Assembly (NCBI RefSeq): GCF_029227915.1
Contig: NC_079887.1
Coordinates: forward strand, 10,604,001-10,664,000
Reading direction: 5' to 3'
DNA: 60,000 nt
Origin: Hydractinia symbiolongicarpus
Lineage: Eukaryota > Cnidaria > Hydrozoa > Anthoathecata > Hydractiniidae
Positions 48,250 through 60,000 of the stretch are shown piece by piece. How positions within the stretch are numbered: the first letter of the stretch is position 1; every line of letters starts with the position of its first letter. A program made the translations under genes and the position numbers. The notes under the pieces are model-generated. The model had not been told where the DNA came from. It ran no database searches and was given only the letters and a program-made list of their open reading frames with translations.

Positions 48250-49010
48250 TCATCCTTCCCTGCGTAACGTCCGTTTACCATGCTAGCATGGGTTGGACGG
48301 GTATATTAATGACCCTCTTCCAATCTGATCTAGACTGTGTTAGATCTAAACTCAACTTCCTCTGTATCAAGTCTGTCCTTATAACCTTCTACCAAGTCTT
48401 TTTCGGTCTGTCTGGGCTTTGCCCCAGGAACTATCAAGTCTCTACACTTCCTTACCCAATTATCCCCCGCCATTCTTTCCAAGTGCCCCAGCCAATTCAA
48501 TCTTCTTATCCGGATAACATCTATAATTCTACGGATACTTCGCCTGCTTCTTAGCTCATCTGAACTCTTTCTGTCTCTCAGACTGGCGTTACACATCCAC
48601 CTAGCCATTCTCATATCATTCCTTTCTAAACAGTCAAGATCTTCCTGCTTCACTGCCCATGTCTCACTACCGCATAACTTAACACTTCTTACACAGGCCT
48701 TATACAACCTACCTTTTAACTCAATTGACAAGACTCCCCTAGTCAACAAAGGAAGTAACTCTCTGAACTTTTTTCAAGCAGAACCTATCCTGCAAGTAAC
48801 ACTTCTTCCAACACCCCCTTCACTGCCCAACATTATCACCTAAGTAACAGAAGTTCTCAACTATCTCTAACGAGCCACTGTTGTACATCATTGAAGCTGG
48901 AAATACTTCATTCTCTATAATCTCACCTTTGCAACGCTTGCATACAAACTGGATGTCAGCTCTTAACCTTCCAATTCCACAAATTTTGTTTAGCTGAGCA
49001 ATATCAATTC
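48250..49010 (-). mobile_element. third LINE remnant, reverse-transcriptase C-terminus and 3' end
   Basis: Minus strand: ADIQFVCKRCKGEIIENEVF, LEIVENFCYLGDNVG, then LKGRLYKACVRSVKLCGSET, WAVKQEDLDCLERNDMRMAR, WMCNASLRDRKSSDELRSRR and RRLNWLGHLERM. This series (CYLGD, YKACVRS, GSETW, RWMC, WLGHLERM) is the typical C-terminal portion of a widespread invertebrate LINE reverse transcriptase. Frameshifts and a stop are present and the catalytic core is missing. The 3' end repeats at 12777-12899 and 8090-8160. Confidence 0.85.
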
Positions 49011-49470
49011 ATCTTACATAAAAATCAATGTTCTCTTTCTTATTATTTGCATTAAAAAAATAAATAAATTATGCAGAAAGGGCAAGGTAAAATAGATAAA
49101 AAAGATTTTGTAATAAAATATGCGTTTAGGAACTTATTGGAACTTTGAGCGAGCGTTTTATTGCTTGTGCTATCATTCACACAAATATTGTCAATTAAAT
49201 GACGTTTTTAAATTTTATCACTATTCTAGTCAATTTTTAGTCATTTTATGACAAAATACACTTTTTGTAATTTTTCGAATGTCCACATTGGTGGCTTATA
49301 TTTATGAATGCGCCCATGTTCACATTAGGTGCTAAATTTTTAATGCATTAAAATATAAACCCAAGTCTAAGCACCCAATGTGAATGTTTAAATTTAACAT
49401 AGTTCAATGTTGACATTTAAACATTTAGATTTTTTTTCCTAATATTGCAGATTATATTGTATACTGTAAT

Positions 49471-50976
49471 GCTTCGAATAAATGCCCCCATTCTATTAAA
49501 CGCTCCCCTCGAATAGACTCCCCTTTTCAGCCATTTTTTAAATAAACACCCACCTCTACCGTATTTTCCAGTATATAACCCGCGGCTTATAAGTTGATTT
49601 TTACGACTTCCACCGGTGGTGCGGGTATATTGTGGTGCGGGTTATGTGATAAGTTTTATATTTTCTGTCATTTATTGTGAAATTTAAAGTTTATACATTC
49701 AATGAAAAAAAAAATAGTACCAACGGGATAAAATGCGTACATTAATATAACTGCAAGCGCGATCTTATATCTACGTAATCTTACTTCACCTACGTGATTT
49801 AATTTTTTTTACACAGTGAAATTTCTTTCTTTGACTTTCTATTGCTTCCCATTGCTAATATTACGAGCTCTCTCTGAAACACAATTCTGGAGATCATTTT
49901 TCTTTTGTGTTGAATGTAATTCTAATCTATTTATATCTTTGCAATCACATTAAGCACATTGAAATGATTTGCTTTTGGTAATAGAGCAATATAGCAGGTA
50001 TCATTATTAGGTTTAATTGACACGTATTTCACAACCTAGTGCCCAGGACTTAATTATAAATTCCTGTTAAATTTTTTGGAAAATGTTAAAATTAAAGTAT
50101 AGATAATAATTTTATTTTTTTATCTTCGCTACCTTTGAGCAACAGGTGGCCACTGAAAATATCAAAAATAAATATAAAATACAATAAGACACATAACTAT
50201 CTCCTGCTCATTGCCGCCATAAATTTTATCATGTGCACTGTAATTGCTGAGATATAAATAGATAACAAAATTCTATAAACATTAGAAAAGAACGATCCAT
50301 ACATCGCTGTTACAGACAATCCGTGATAATTATTATGTTGTTTATTTTTATGCCAAAAGAACTTAAATATACATAAAAAGCAGAGATTTTACTTTAGGTT
50401 TATAAACTGATAGAATGGTTTTTTATTTGTTTGTTTGTTTAATCGCAGGAAGCAAGAGTTATTATTGGCTGAAACTAATGTCTATAAATAATAAGAAAAC
50501 AGCATTGTCTGATTTAGTACTTTCGGCATTAGAAGATCTACTTGTCAAATTAATTTTAATTCATTATTATTACGGCAGTTGGAGACAAGGAAGTTAAGAC
50601 TAAGAGAGTTGTTAGTTCAGACACTCGGTTCTCGAGTTTGGGGTTCACGAGTTTAAATGTCACCCACTTGTCTCCAGCATGAAAAAACAGAACACACGCA
50701 GATGTTTATAAAATGATTAGGGTATGTAAAAATACGCTGAATTTTTTCCTTAACATAATACGGGTTATGCAAAGGTGCGGGATAGTAAAACACATTGATT
50801 GAAATTTTATGCGGGTTATACGAAGGTGCGGGCTATCTGATAGCAACTAGTTTATAACTCCCTAAAAAAGCTGAGCTGCGGGTTATACGATGTGCAAGTT
50901 ATATACCGGAAAATACGGCAATACATAGATGCCCCCCTCCAATAGACCTCATAAGGGGGTGTTTATTCGAGGCGAT
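49471..50976. mobile_element. outer inverted-repeat element with CGAATAAA-GCCCCC ends
   Basis: GCTTCGAATAAATGCCCCC at 49471 is mirrored by GGGGGTGTTTATTCGAGGC near 50954-50972. A further related piece with AATAAACGCCCCCTC and CTCGGCTTTTATTCGAG lies at about 51289-51387. The outer element appears split by the element at 49559-50918. Confidence 0.6.
49559..50918. mobile_element. inner DNA element with CCGTATTTTCC ends
   Basis: CCGTATTTTCCAGTATATAA (49559) and the reverse complement of the right end, CCGTATTTTCCGGTATATAA (to 50918), form terminal inverted repeats. They are followed on both sides by RCGGGTTATA-type subterminal words. The left flank is TA; the right is CA, suggesting a mutated TA duplication. 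No transposase frame is seen in the roughly 1.36 kb. Confidence 0.7.
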
Positions 50977-51435
50977 AGTAAAAGTTCATGAAAAAATCAA
51001 TAACTGTTATTGTTTTGCTCTTTTAACAAAGAGGCAGTTTTAATGGTGCTATTATATTATAGAAATTTCATAAATACAACTAAACACAATCTCTCATATT
51101 TGATACATTGGTAGTAAAATATGGAAATTTTCTATAAAAACCTGATTTCCTAAATCTTAGGTTGAAGGTTGGAAATTTAGTTTTTGGCTTTTCAATATTA
51201 TTGACGAAGACGACGATGAACTAGATATATTGTAAAGTTATATTATGGTATCCCTAAAAACTGCGAAAGAGAGGAAGTGTAGAAAATTTAATAAACGCCC
51301 CCTCTTTTAAAAGCCCCCCCCCCCCTCAAATAGACACCCCCAAAAATGTCAAAAAATTTAATAAACGCCTCGGCTTTTATTCGAGAAAGAAAATCATTGA
51401 CAGTTATTCCAAAATGTTAAAAATATTTCAATTAA

Positions 51436-51481
51436 CAATGTTGTGATGTTAATATAAAGGGATATTAACATCACAACATTG
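51436..51481. repeat. perfect 20-bp hairpin
   Basis: CAATGTTGTGATGTTAATAT (51436-51455), a 6-nt loop, then its exact reverse complement (51462-51481). It lies about 400 bp upstream of the XRCC1-like start codon. It may be a foldback relic or a transcribed hairpin. Confidence 0.8.
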
Positions 51482-51886
51482 AAGAGGGGTGAGGATGCTG
51501 AGCAAGCAAAAATACACAAAACTTTCTTGTGTGTGTACCCAAATTATTAACAGTCTCCTCTAGTCGCCACCTATCCTAGTCTCATGAAGCATCATAAGTC
51601 ATTACGCTGACTTATCTTGTCTAGAACAATGCCATTTATATGCCGTTAGTAACAGAGGCTACACTCAGTGGCCTGGTTAATTGAGACAATACCCAATGTG
51701 GATAAACAAAACATGCACCAATTTTGAAGCTAAATATAGTGTTTTTATATTTTAGTTGACTCAACCAGCTAGCAACTTAACTGGGAACTGCAATTAACAT
51801 GAGTTAAATTATGTTCTCCATATAATAGTATAAATATTTTGGGTTTGAATGATTATTGCAAAGATTTATGGAGAAGCCAAAGAGTA

Positions 51887-54800
51887 ATGGCTGTAAGGAT
51901 TATTGATGTCATTAGATGCAGTTCTGAAGTAAGTATTAACGTTTAGGCTAAAAGAAAATTTTAAGCGTACCTGTCAGGTGACAATTAATTTTTTTTGATG
52001 CAGCTGCAAAATTTCTTGGCAAATGATTATTTAATTTGAAAAAAAAGTTTTTTCTTAGCCTTACAAATAAAACAGTATTAACTTTTATTGATCATGTCAG
52101 GAATATAAGCAATTTCTTTGATATATCAGAAAAAAAATGTCAGGAATTTTCAAGGTTTTATATTTACGTTTTTTATGTTTCTATCTTTATTTATTTATTT
52201 TTTTTCGATTATATATATATTGAAAAAAATGTTTTGTTATTAGGATGTTATCATCATGTATTTGTGCTTCATTTATATTGACGTTTGATGCTTTGAAGAT
52301 TGTTACTAGAATACTATTTCTTTAGCTACGATTTATAATAAAAAAATCTGTTTTCTAAAAGAGATAAAATATGATTGGTTTTTCACAGGACCCTTACAAC
52401 CCAGCTTCAAATTTATTGCGGAAATCAGCTGATAGCAAGAAGTGGCTTTGTGCAAAAACAAACAAATCGGATAGGGTGGAAATAGAATTTCAGCTAGAGA
52501 AGGCTGTTTGCATATCATTCATTGATCTTGGTATTTACTTTTACTTCCTCCCTAATTAAACTTGTCAGTTCATTGTGCACCTCATGTTGACCATTTCAAT
52601 TAAATTTGTTGTGGTGTTGCAATTATAATGGGCATGTAAGTGAGAGGGCTAGGTCTGGAACTTATGGGGACACACTGCTGTTCATATGGAAAATATTTAC
52701 TCAGAAACCAAAAAAAAATTACTCTGTCACATGGCATATTCTCTTCCAGAAAAAAGTTTTTTCATCCCTACCATCTACACAAAAATCTAAAATGATATCA
52801 TGGTTTTCACCATTCTCTTGATAATAGAGGAAATATTTTCCATAGGAACAACCCCTATTGTTGTGGGGATTGAAATGACAATCCTAGTAAATGACACTTT
52901 TGTCTCTGTTAGGAAACTATGGATCACATTCTGCAAATATATTGGTGTCACACTCAATGCGTTGCCAAGAAGAATTTGTCACACTAATTCCAATGTTTAA
53001 CTTTATGAGCGTACAGGAAAGCAAGCAAGGTATCAACAAAATGAAGGTGATGATGTTTAAAAAAAGTGAGTAACGTTGATCAGTAAAATCACTTTGGTCC
53101 AGTGTTTTTAAATTTACCCAAAATACAGGCTTGGAAAAGTCAGAAAAGTCTTTTATTTATGAGATCAACGAGTGGAAAAACGCAAATGATTTTAGGATCA
53201 TGACATAATGATGATCCATGATTACGTAGAAATATCTTTACTTTCAGGATAGGCTGCTACTAAGCATGTACTTAGTATGTCTTTAGTTTAGTTCTAATCA
53301 TTTTGTAAGTGACATATGCTTTTACTTAAAGGAAATTCAGAGTAGTAAACAATTTTGCACTTACGCCTAACATGTCTTTTTCGAAATTTTGGAACAGCTC
53401 TTTCTTCTCAAGATATTCAATTCAAAAATTTAATTATTTTGCATAAATTATGATGTCATGTTGGCCCCACAAAAGTTATATACTAATATTTTCTGGTCAT
53501 AATTTATTACTTTTAAATGAGATATAAATTCAAAATTTGCCAGTATAAAAGGTTTACAGAACAAATTCAGTGATACTTTTTGCTAAAATCCCAATATTAT
53601 GGTTTATATAACTTTGTTTATAGTTAATATGATGGCAGATGTTAAAGAAAGAACCTGGGACAGGGTGAAAATTGTATGTAGACAACCTTACGCGATAGGC
53701 AAGCAATTTGGTTTAAGTTTTTTATGCATAAAGTCTAATGAAGTGTCACCTCAATCAGAAAAGCAAGAGGTTAACAACAATCAGAATCGACTAAACTCTT
53801 TTTTTGGCCTTTTTGAGGAAAGGTATGTAAATGTATATACCAAATTTTCTTTTTGCTTGCATTATACATACTGTTGCTTTTTTTTCACATTTAAGAATTC
53901 AACTCTGTTTGTCTTGCCGTCCTTTAACTGTTCCTTATGAATTAGAGTTTTTATCCTGCAAATAAAAAAAACTGGAATAAAGAATTATTTCTTTTTCAAT
54001 TCAAGCCCAAAGGGAAAACATGTCCAGGAATTATTCTGTCCAGAGAGGAATTTTTAAGTTTTGTTTTAAAGGAATCATGTGGCAGTTATTACAATCCAAA
54101 CAGCTTTTTTGTTTTTTATTTATTTGCAATCCCTGTATTGTTTTTTTCTCTGCTTTTAAAAATATTCTCATTTTTCACCCTACTCCTGAAAAGAAATATT
54201 TTTTATTAGTTGTGTACTTAATAAGTTTTGAATTGATTATTTTAAAAGCATTTTTATTTTATTTTTACCCTTACAATATTTTACTATTTACTTATCCTAG
54301 ACAATGTTTAGACAATGTTTAGCAAATATTTAGCATGTTTCCAATTTTTGTTTATAAAAAAGAGGTAGAAATGATTACAATTCTGTAATGTTCAAGTTGT
54401 CGTTTTTTAGCCCAAAAGCCTTTCAACTTCCAAGGTCCAGTCCAGCCCAGAAAAACCGACTGGGAAGTTCTACAAAGTCAAATTTATTAAAACATTCACC
54501 TGTGAATGGAGAAAATGGTAAATTAACATTAATTATGTAGTAATAGACTTCAGGATATTTATTTTTGCTGTCACCCAACTAAAGGTTAAAAATAGTAAAG
54601 CTTAAATTTTTTTTGGATTTTTTTTATGGTGACTGCTGCACACACAAGTTTTAATTCTTCAGGATTTCCGAATTACAATTGAAAATAACCAGAACTAAAT
54701 GAACTGTTGACCGACCGGGTTTTCATGAACCTTACACCAGTGACAACTGTATACTATTGTATCTTTGTATATTTCAGTTCAATAAAATTAATTTTTAGGT

Positions 54801-57800
54801 GTAATAGCTTCAAAAAAATCCAAACCCAAAATGATATCTCCTGCTGCTAAGGCTCAGGTAATTTTTATTTATTTATTTATTTAATTGAATGTTATGTTTA
54901 TTTCATTTTTTTATTTGAAAAATCCAACTAAAGTGGCGTGATTTATTATCCATTAGGAAGTCCTACGAAGCAAGAAAAATATTTGGGGAACCTTAGTGTA
55001 GAATTCTCCAGAGGAAATTCTTCAGAGGAAATCTGAAGCAATCTTGTTTTAACATATAAAATAAGTTTGGGTCTTTATATAATGTGTATATGGCTTTCAT
55101 TAGTAAAATGAACCTCAACTCGGGGACTGCTTTCCACTCAGTGCAAACATTAAGCTAAAAATGTCCATATAGACAAAATTTCCTCCTCCCCCCCCCCCAA
55201 AAAAAAAAAATTTTTTTTTCAAGCATATATGTTAAAGCTATAACCTATTACATGTAAAACGCTGCAGTGTATGTTCTGTTGGTAAAAACAAGTAAACACG
55301 GGCTACTTTATTGTTTTTTGTCTTACTGCAAATGGAAAATATCGGACTCGTCTTTCCTGAATTCTTAGACTTGCATTTTCTTTTACTGTTTATCTGTTTT
55401 CCTGTAGTTATAGTATAGTCAATATCTCCAGGGACTAATGTTTTTAGTAAACTCAGCAATATTTCATCATTTTGCGCTGCAATGCAGAAAAGTCTGAGTA
55501 AACATAAAATACTGTTAAATAATTTTCCAGTACTCTTAATGATAGAGATTTTTGTTTTTAGTTTGCTGAAGAAGTTGATTGCTTTCTAGACGATATTAAA
55601 TTTGATGAAATTCTAAATAGAAGCGAATTAAAAGTGTCAGGTATTATTGAATGTGTTTGGCAGTCTTTGTATTGCACACAGACATATTTTTTCCTAATAA
55701 CATAAGCAGGAGACACATTCCTAAGTTGTATATGTACAATCATTTATAGTCTTTGGTTGTATATGTACAATCATTTACTCTTTGGTTGTATATGTACAAT
55801 CATTTAGTCTTTGGTTGTATATGTACAATCAGTTACTCTTTGGTTGTATATGTACAATCATTTAGTCTTTGGTTGTATATGTACAATCATTTACTCTTTG
55901 GTTGTATATGTACAATCATTTACTCTTTGGTTGTATATGTACAATCATTTACTCTTTGGTTGTATATGTACAATATTTAGTCTTTGGTTGTATATGTACA
56001 ATCATTTACGCTTTGGTTGTATATGTACAATCATTTAGTCTTTGGTTGTATATGTACAATCATTTACGCTTTGGTTGTATATGTACAATCATTTACGCTT
56101 TGGTTGTATATGTACAATCATTTACTCTTTGGTTGTATATGAACAATCATTTAGTCTTTGGTTGTATATGTACAATCATTTAGTCTTTGGTTGTATATGT
56201 ACAATCATTTACTCTTTGGTTGTATATGTACAATCATTTACTCTTTGGTTGTATATGTACAATCATTTACTCTTTGGTTGTATATGTACAATATTTAGTC
56301 TTTGGTTGTATATGTACAATCATTTACGCTTTGGTTGTATATGTACAATCATTTAGTCTTTGGTTGTATATGTACAATCATTTACGCTTTGGTTGTATAT
56401 GTACAATCATTTACGCTTTGGTTGTATATGTACAATCATTTACGCTTTGGTTGTATATGTACAATCATTTACGCTTTGGTTGTATATGTACAATCATTTA
56501 CGCTTTGGTTGTATATGTACAATCATTTACTCTTTGGTTGTATATGAACAATCATTTAGTCTTTGGTTGTATATGTACAATCATTTACTCTTTGGTTGTA
56601 TATGTACAATCATTTACTCTTTGGTTGTATATGTACAATATTTAGTCTTTGGTTGTATATGTACAATCATTTACGCTTTGGTTGTATATGTACAATCATT
56701 TAGTCTTTGGTTGTATATGTACAATCATTTACGCTTTGGTTGTATATGTACAATCATTTACGCTTTGGTTGTATATGTACAATCATTTACTCTTTGGTTG
56801 TATATGAACAATCATTTAGTCTTTGGTTGTATATGTACAATCATTTACTCTTTGGTTGTATATGAACAATCATTTAGTCTTTGGTTGTATATGTACAATC
56901 ATTTAGTCTTTGGTTGTATATGTACAATCATTTAGTCTTTGGTTGTATATGTACAATCATTTAGTCTTTGGTTGTATATGTACAATCATTTACTCTTTGG
57001 TTGTATATGTACAATCATTTAGTCTTTGGTTGTATATGTACAATCATTTAGTCTTTGGTTGTATATGTACAATCATTTACTCTTTGGTTGTATATGTACA
57101 ATCATTTAGTCTTTGGTTGTATATGAACAATCATTTACGCTTTGGTTGTATATGTACAACCATTTACTCTTTGGTTGTATATGTACAATCATTTAGTCTT
57201 TGGTTGTATATGTACAATCATTTAGTCTTTGGTTGTATATGTACAATCATTTAGTCTTTGGTTGTATATGTACAATCATTTACGCTTTGGTTGTATATGT
57301 ACAATCATTTACGCTTTGGTTGTATATGTACAATCATTTACTCTTTGGTTGTATATGAACAATCATTTAGTCTTTGGTTGTATATGTACAATCATTTACT
57401 CTTTGGTTGTATATGTACAATCATTTACTCTTTGGTTGTATATGTACAATATTTAGTCTTTGGTTGTATATGTACAATCATTTACGCTTTGGTTGTATAT
57501 GTACAATCATTTAGTCTTTGGTTGTATATGTACAATCATTTACGCTTTGGTTGTATATGTACAATCATTTACGCTTTGGTTGTATATGTACAATCATTTA
57601 CTCTTTGGTTGTATATGAACAATCATTTAGTCTTTGGTTGTATATGTACAATCATTTACTCTTTGGTTGTATATGAACAATCATTTAGTCTTTGGTTGTA
57701 TATGTACAATCATTTAGTCTTTGGTTGTATATGTACAATCATTTAGTCTTTGGTTGTATATGTACAATCATTTAGTCTTTGGTTGTATATGTACAATCAT

Positions 57801-59819
57801 TTACTCTTTGGTTGTATATGTACAATCATTTACTCTTTGGTTGTATATGTACAATCATTTAGTCTTTGGTTGTATATGTACAATCATTTACTCTTTGGTT
57901 GTATATGTACAATCATTTAGTCTTTGGTTGTATATGAACAATCATTTACGCTTTGGTTGTATATGTACAACCATTTACTCTTTGGTTGTATATGTACAAT
58001 CATTTAGTCTTTGGTTGTATATGTACAATCATTTAGTCTTTGGTTGTATATGTACAATCATTTAGTCTTTGGTTGTATATGTACAATCATTTAGTCTTTG
58101 GTTGTATATGTACAATCATTTAGTCTTTGGTTGTATATGTACAATCATTTAGTCTTTGGTTGTATATGTACAATCATTTACTCTTTGGTTGTATATGTAC
58201 AATCATTTACTCTTTGGTTGTATATGTACAATCATTTACGCTTTGGTTGTATATGTACAACCATTTACTCTTTGGTTGTATATGTACAATCATTTAGTCT
58301 TTGTACATTTTACATTACATTAGTGGTTGTACATTGATATTTCACTATATTTAGACTTACGAGAAAGAATTGAAAATCAGAGAGGAGCTCCTCTGTCCAA
58401 GCATCAAAAACGCATGTTTATGGAGGTAAGATTTAACATAAGGGAGAGATGCTAATACCTGCCAGCTGAATGTTGGGAAAGAAATTTGATTAAGATATTT
58501 ACTCCCTTATAAGCTTAAATTTATTTTGGTTCTCGAAATAAGGTACTAGATAAGAAGATCATCCTTTACGCCAATTTGCTTTTCTAGTTTACTTCTCTTT
58601 TATTAACATATCTGATATTTTGCTGAAAAAAGTTCGCAAATCTAAAGAAAACGCGTCATTTTTGCGATTGACCACGTTCAATGAGTTTCGAGGTGATTTT
58701 TTTTTTGGATAGTCAAAAATTTCGCCGAAAATAGGTTTAGGGAGACTGTCGCAAATGTGATGAATAAACTTTTTAATCGCCCTGCTGTTAAACTGCTAAA
58801 TCTCATGGGGATCTGGTCGTTATGAAAAGAATTTTTCACGTTTCAAGGAGCAGTACAACAGTACCAAACCATTCATGTGTTTTCCTTAGCAGAAAATTTC
58901 TATTTAACTTTCGCAAGCCTAATAATGTTTTGACCTACAAAGCATCTTTTTGAAAACGTTGTCTAAGGATTATTAAATCCTTACTGGTAATTTGTTTCTT
59001 TAATTTAGATGATCACAGAAAAGCTAAAAAATAACAAGCATCTGCTTACAAAGATGTCGAAGGAATCCAAGGTGCGCCTAAACATTTTATTCTGCTTTTC
59101 GCCGGAAAAATAACCTATTAAAGAGCGTTTTAAGACGTGAAAAATCGAAAAACAAAGTTTGCCGTGCTAGAGTCATTTCTGCTAATTTAACAAAGTCGAA
59201 CATTTAGGCATTTTTAAATGCAAGAATACGTAGCCAATAAGCACAGTTAGAAACTTGTAATCACATGTCGCTATTAAAATTCCTGAAATTGATTCCGCAA
59301 GTTTTATTTGTTATTCAGCGTTATTGTAAACAATTTATTTGTAAGTTCATAGGACATTTAATCTAGATTTATATTGGTACGTAGTTGTAGTGCTTGAGTT
59401 AACGGCAAGTGAGATCATGGATCTATTTATGACTTGACATAAGAGTGATGTCTTACGATTCAGCGATTAACATGCTTTGTGCGGATTGTGTAGCTTAAAT
59501 TTTAGTATAAAATATAGAACCCTCTTAACAAATAGCCGCTTTAATAGGAAGTGAGGAGATCATTTATGCTGAAATGATGAGTGTGTGTTAGTTAATGTAG
59601 TAAGGGGGGAGTTGGGACAGTGGAAGGAGGTGTAAGGCGCAATTAATGTCTGCAACGGCGGAGAATAAAACGAATATCCGCGACGAATAAAAATAATAAA
59701 GAAAAGTTCACGGTCTCCACTAAACACTTTTTTAGAGTAAAGATTCTATCAAATCTACTCCTCCTTTAAGTGACGATGATATTGATGACGTGGAATGTTC
59801 AACCTGTCGTATAAAGTAG
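51887..59819 (+). CDS. XRCC1 N-terminal-domain protein
   Basis: Exons: 51887-51928, 52389-52530, 52913-53065, 53639-53822, 54411-54517, 54799-54857, 55562-55640, 58355-58425, 59009-59071, 59736-59819. All have AG/GT borders and compatible phases, giving 327 residues if the TAG at 59817-59819 is used. Residues 1 to about 150 match the XRCC1 N-terminal domain, which in XRCC1 binds DNA polymerase beta and nicked DNA: MAVRIIDVIRCSSEDPYNPA, SNLLRKSADSKKW, VEIEFQLEKA, SFIDLGNYGS, TWDRVKIVCRQPY and FGLSFLCIKS. The rest is a Ser/Lys-rich linker, an acidic patch (FAEEVDCFLDDIKFDEIL), a basic helical stretch (KHQKRMFMEMITEKLKNNKH) and DDDIDDVECSTCRIK. No BRCT domain is present. Either this is a short XNDC1-like protein, or the last exon splices at the GTATAA donor (59809) and continues beyond the window. 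Confidence 0.85.
55725..58303. repeat. 29-bp satellite array, about 89 copies, inside an intron
   Basis: Unit TTTGGTTGTATATGTACAAT followed by CATTTAGTC, with ACTC, ACGC and AGTC variants at the unit junction. It fills intron 7 of the XRCC1-like gene. Because 29 is not a multiple of 3 and the unit lacks frequent stops, it creates long but meaningless reading frames. Each unit contains TTGTA-TATG-TACAA, a short inverted repeat. Rare variants (TGAACA, ACAACC, a 28-bp unit) recur 811 bp apart, revealing a higher-order duplication. Confidence 0.95.
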
Positions 59820-60000
59820 GTTCTACATTTCAACAATTGTTCTACCTGTCGTATAAAGTAGGTTCTCCACTTCAACTTTTTACCACGTGTTGGTTAAAAG
59901 CCTCTTATGTAAGTTTCTACTATTCTACAATGTTTACTTGTTCTCAAATGTTTGGAAATGTGGAATTAAAAAAAGGAGAAAATGGTCCAAATTTGATCTA
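59820..60000. other. end of window: 3' UTR or intron of the XRCC1-like gene
   Basis: A 24-bp word, ACCTGTCGTATAAAGTAGGT and TTCT, present at the end of the last exon (about 59802), is repeated at about 59842, so the exon end and its flank are tandemly duplicated. Nothing else is recognisable. Confidence 0.6.

Noticed and set aside
55753-58337. Long reading frames (up to 191 codons) rich in WLYMYNHL-type repeats
   Set aside because: They are translations of the 29-bp satellite, open in several frames only because the unit lacks stops. They lie in an intron of the XRCC1-like gene.
1-60000. CRISPR arrays, bacterial operons, viral genomes
   Set aside because: The only regular arrays are direct satellites without spacers, genes are spliced, and no viral structural or replication genes are visible.

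Overview
The window looks like AT-rich, intron-rich animal nuclear DNA. Genes are split into exons of 37-318 bp with GT/AG borders, and are surrounded by non-LTR retrotransposons, a tRNA-derived SINE, terminal-inverted-repeat elements and tandem repeats. Nothing looks bacterial, viral or organellar. Gene and repeat content fit an early-branching invertebrate such as a cnidarian, but the species assignment is inference.

Layout. At 2330-7323 (minus) are six consecutive internal exons of a mitochondrial short/branched-chain acyl-CoA dehydrogenase (ACADSB). The first exon was not found and the 3' exons lie left of the window. From about 7.3 to 18.9 kb no convincing gene was found; the stretch holds inverted-repeat elements, a LINE 3' fragment and tandem repeats. 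At 18940-21045 and 24733-39076 (both minus) are two related signalling genes. The larger is complete: 22 exons join in frame into a predicted 748-residue protein with PX, SH3, SH3, a PPPRR-S motif, SH3, a proline-rich stretch and SH2. The first half resembles the p47phox/Tks NADPH-oxidase organizer family; the C-terminal SH2 resembles that of Nck. I know of no vertebrate member of the organizer family with an SH2. The smaller gene downstream is a second copy of only the proline-rich + SH2 part, with matching intron phases and three identical exon lengths. It has its own ATG and predicts a 216-residue SH2 adaptor.

From 39.1 to 51.9 kb lie three LINE remnants. One is split by a 1.1 kb inverted-repeat element with a 3-bp target duplication, another by a MITE. 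A nested pair of DNA elements and a 53-bp minisatellite follow. At 51887-59819 (plus) a gene begins with a clear XRCC1 N-terminal domain. Its seventh intron holds a 2.6 kb array of a 29-bp repeat with an internal 811-bp higher-order period. The reading frame reaches a stop at 59817-59819 without any BRCT domain, though an alternative splice donor could carry it beyond the window.

How they might work together (inference): the PX-SH3-SH2 protein would join phosphoinositide binding, proline-motif binding and phosphotyrosine binding, as in a tyrosine-kinase-regulated oxidase or actin scaffold. The SH2-only paralogue could compete for the same phosphotyrosine sites. ACADSB (isoleucine catabolism) and the XRCC1-like gene (DNA repair) are unrelated neighbours.
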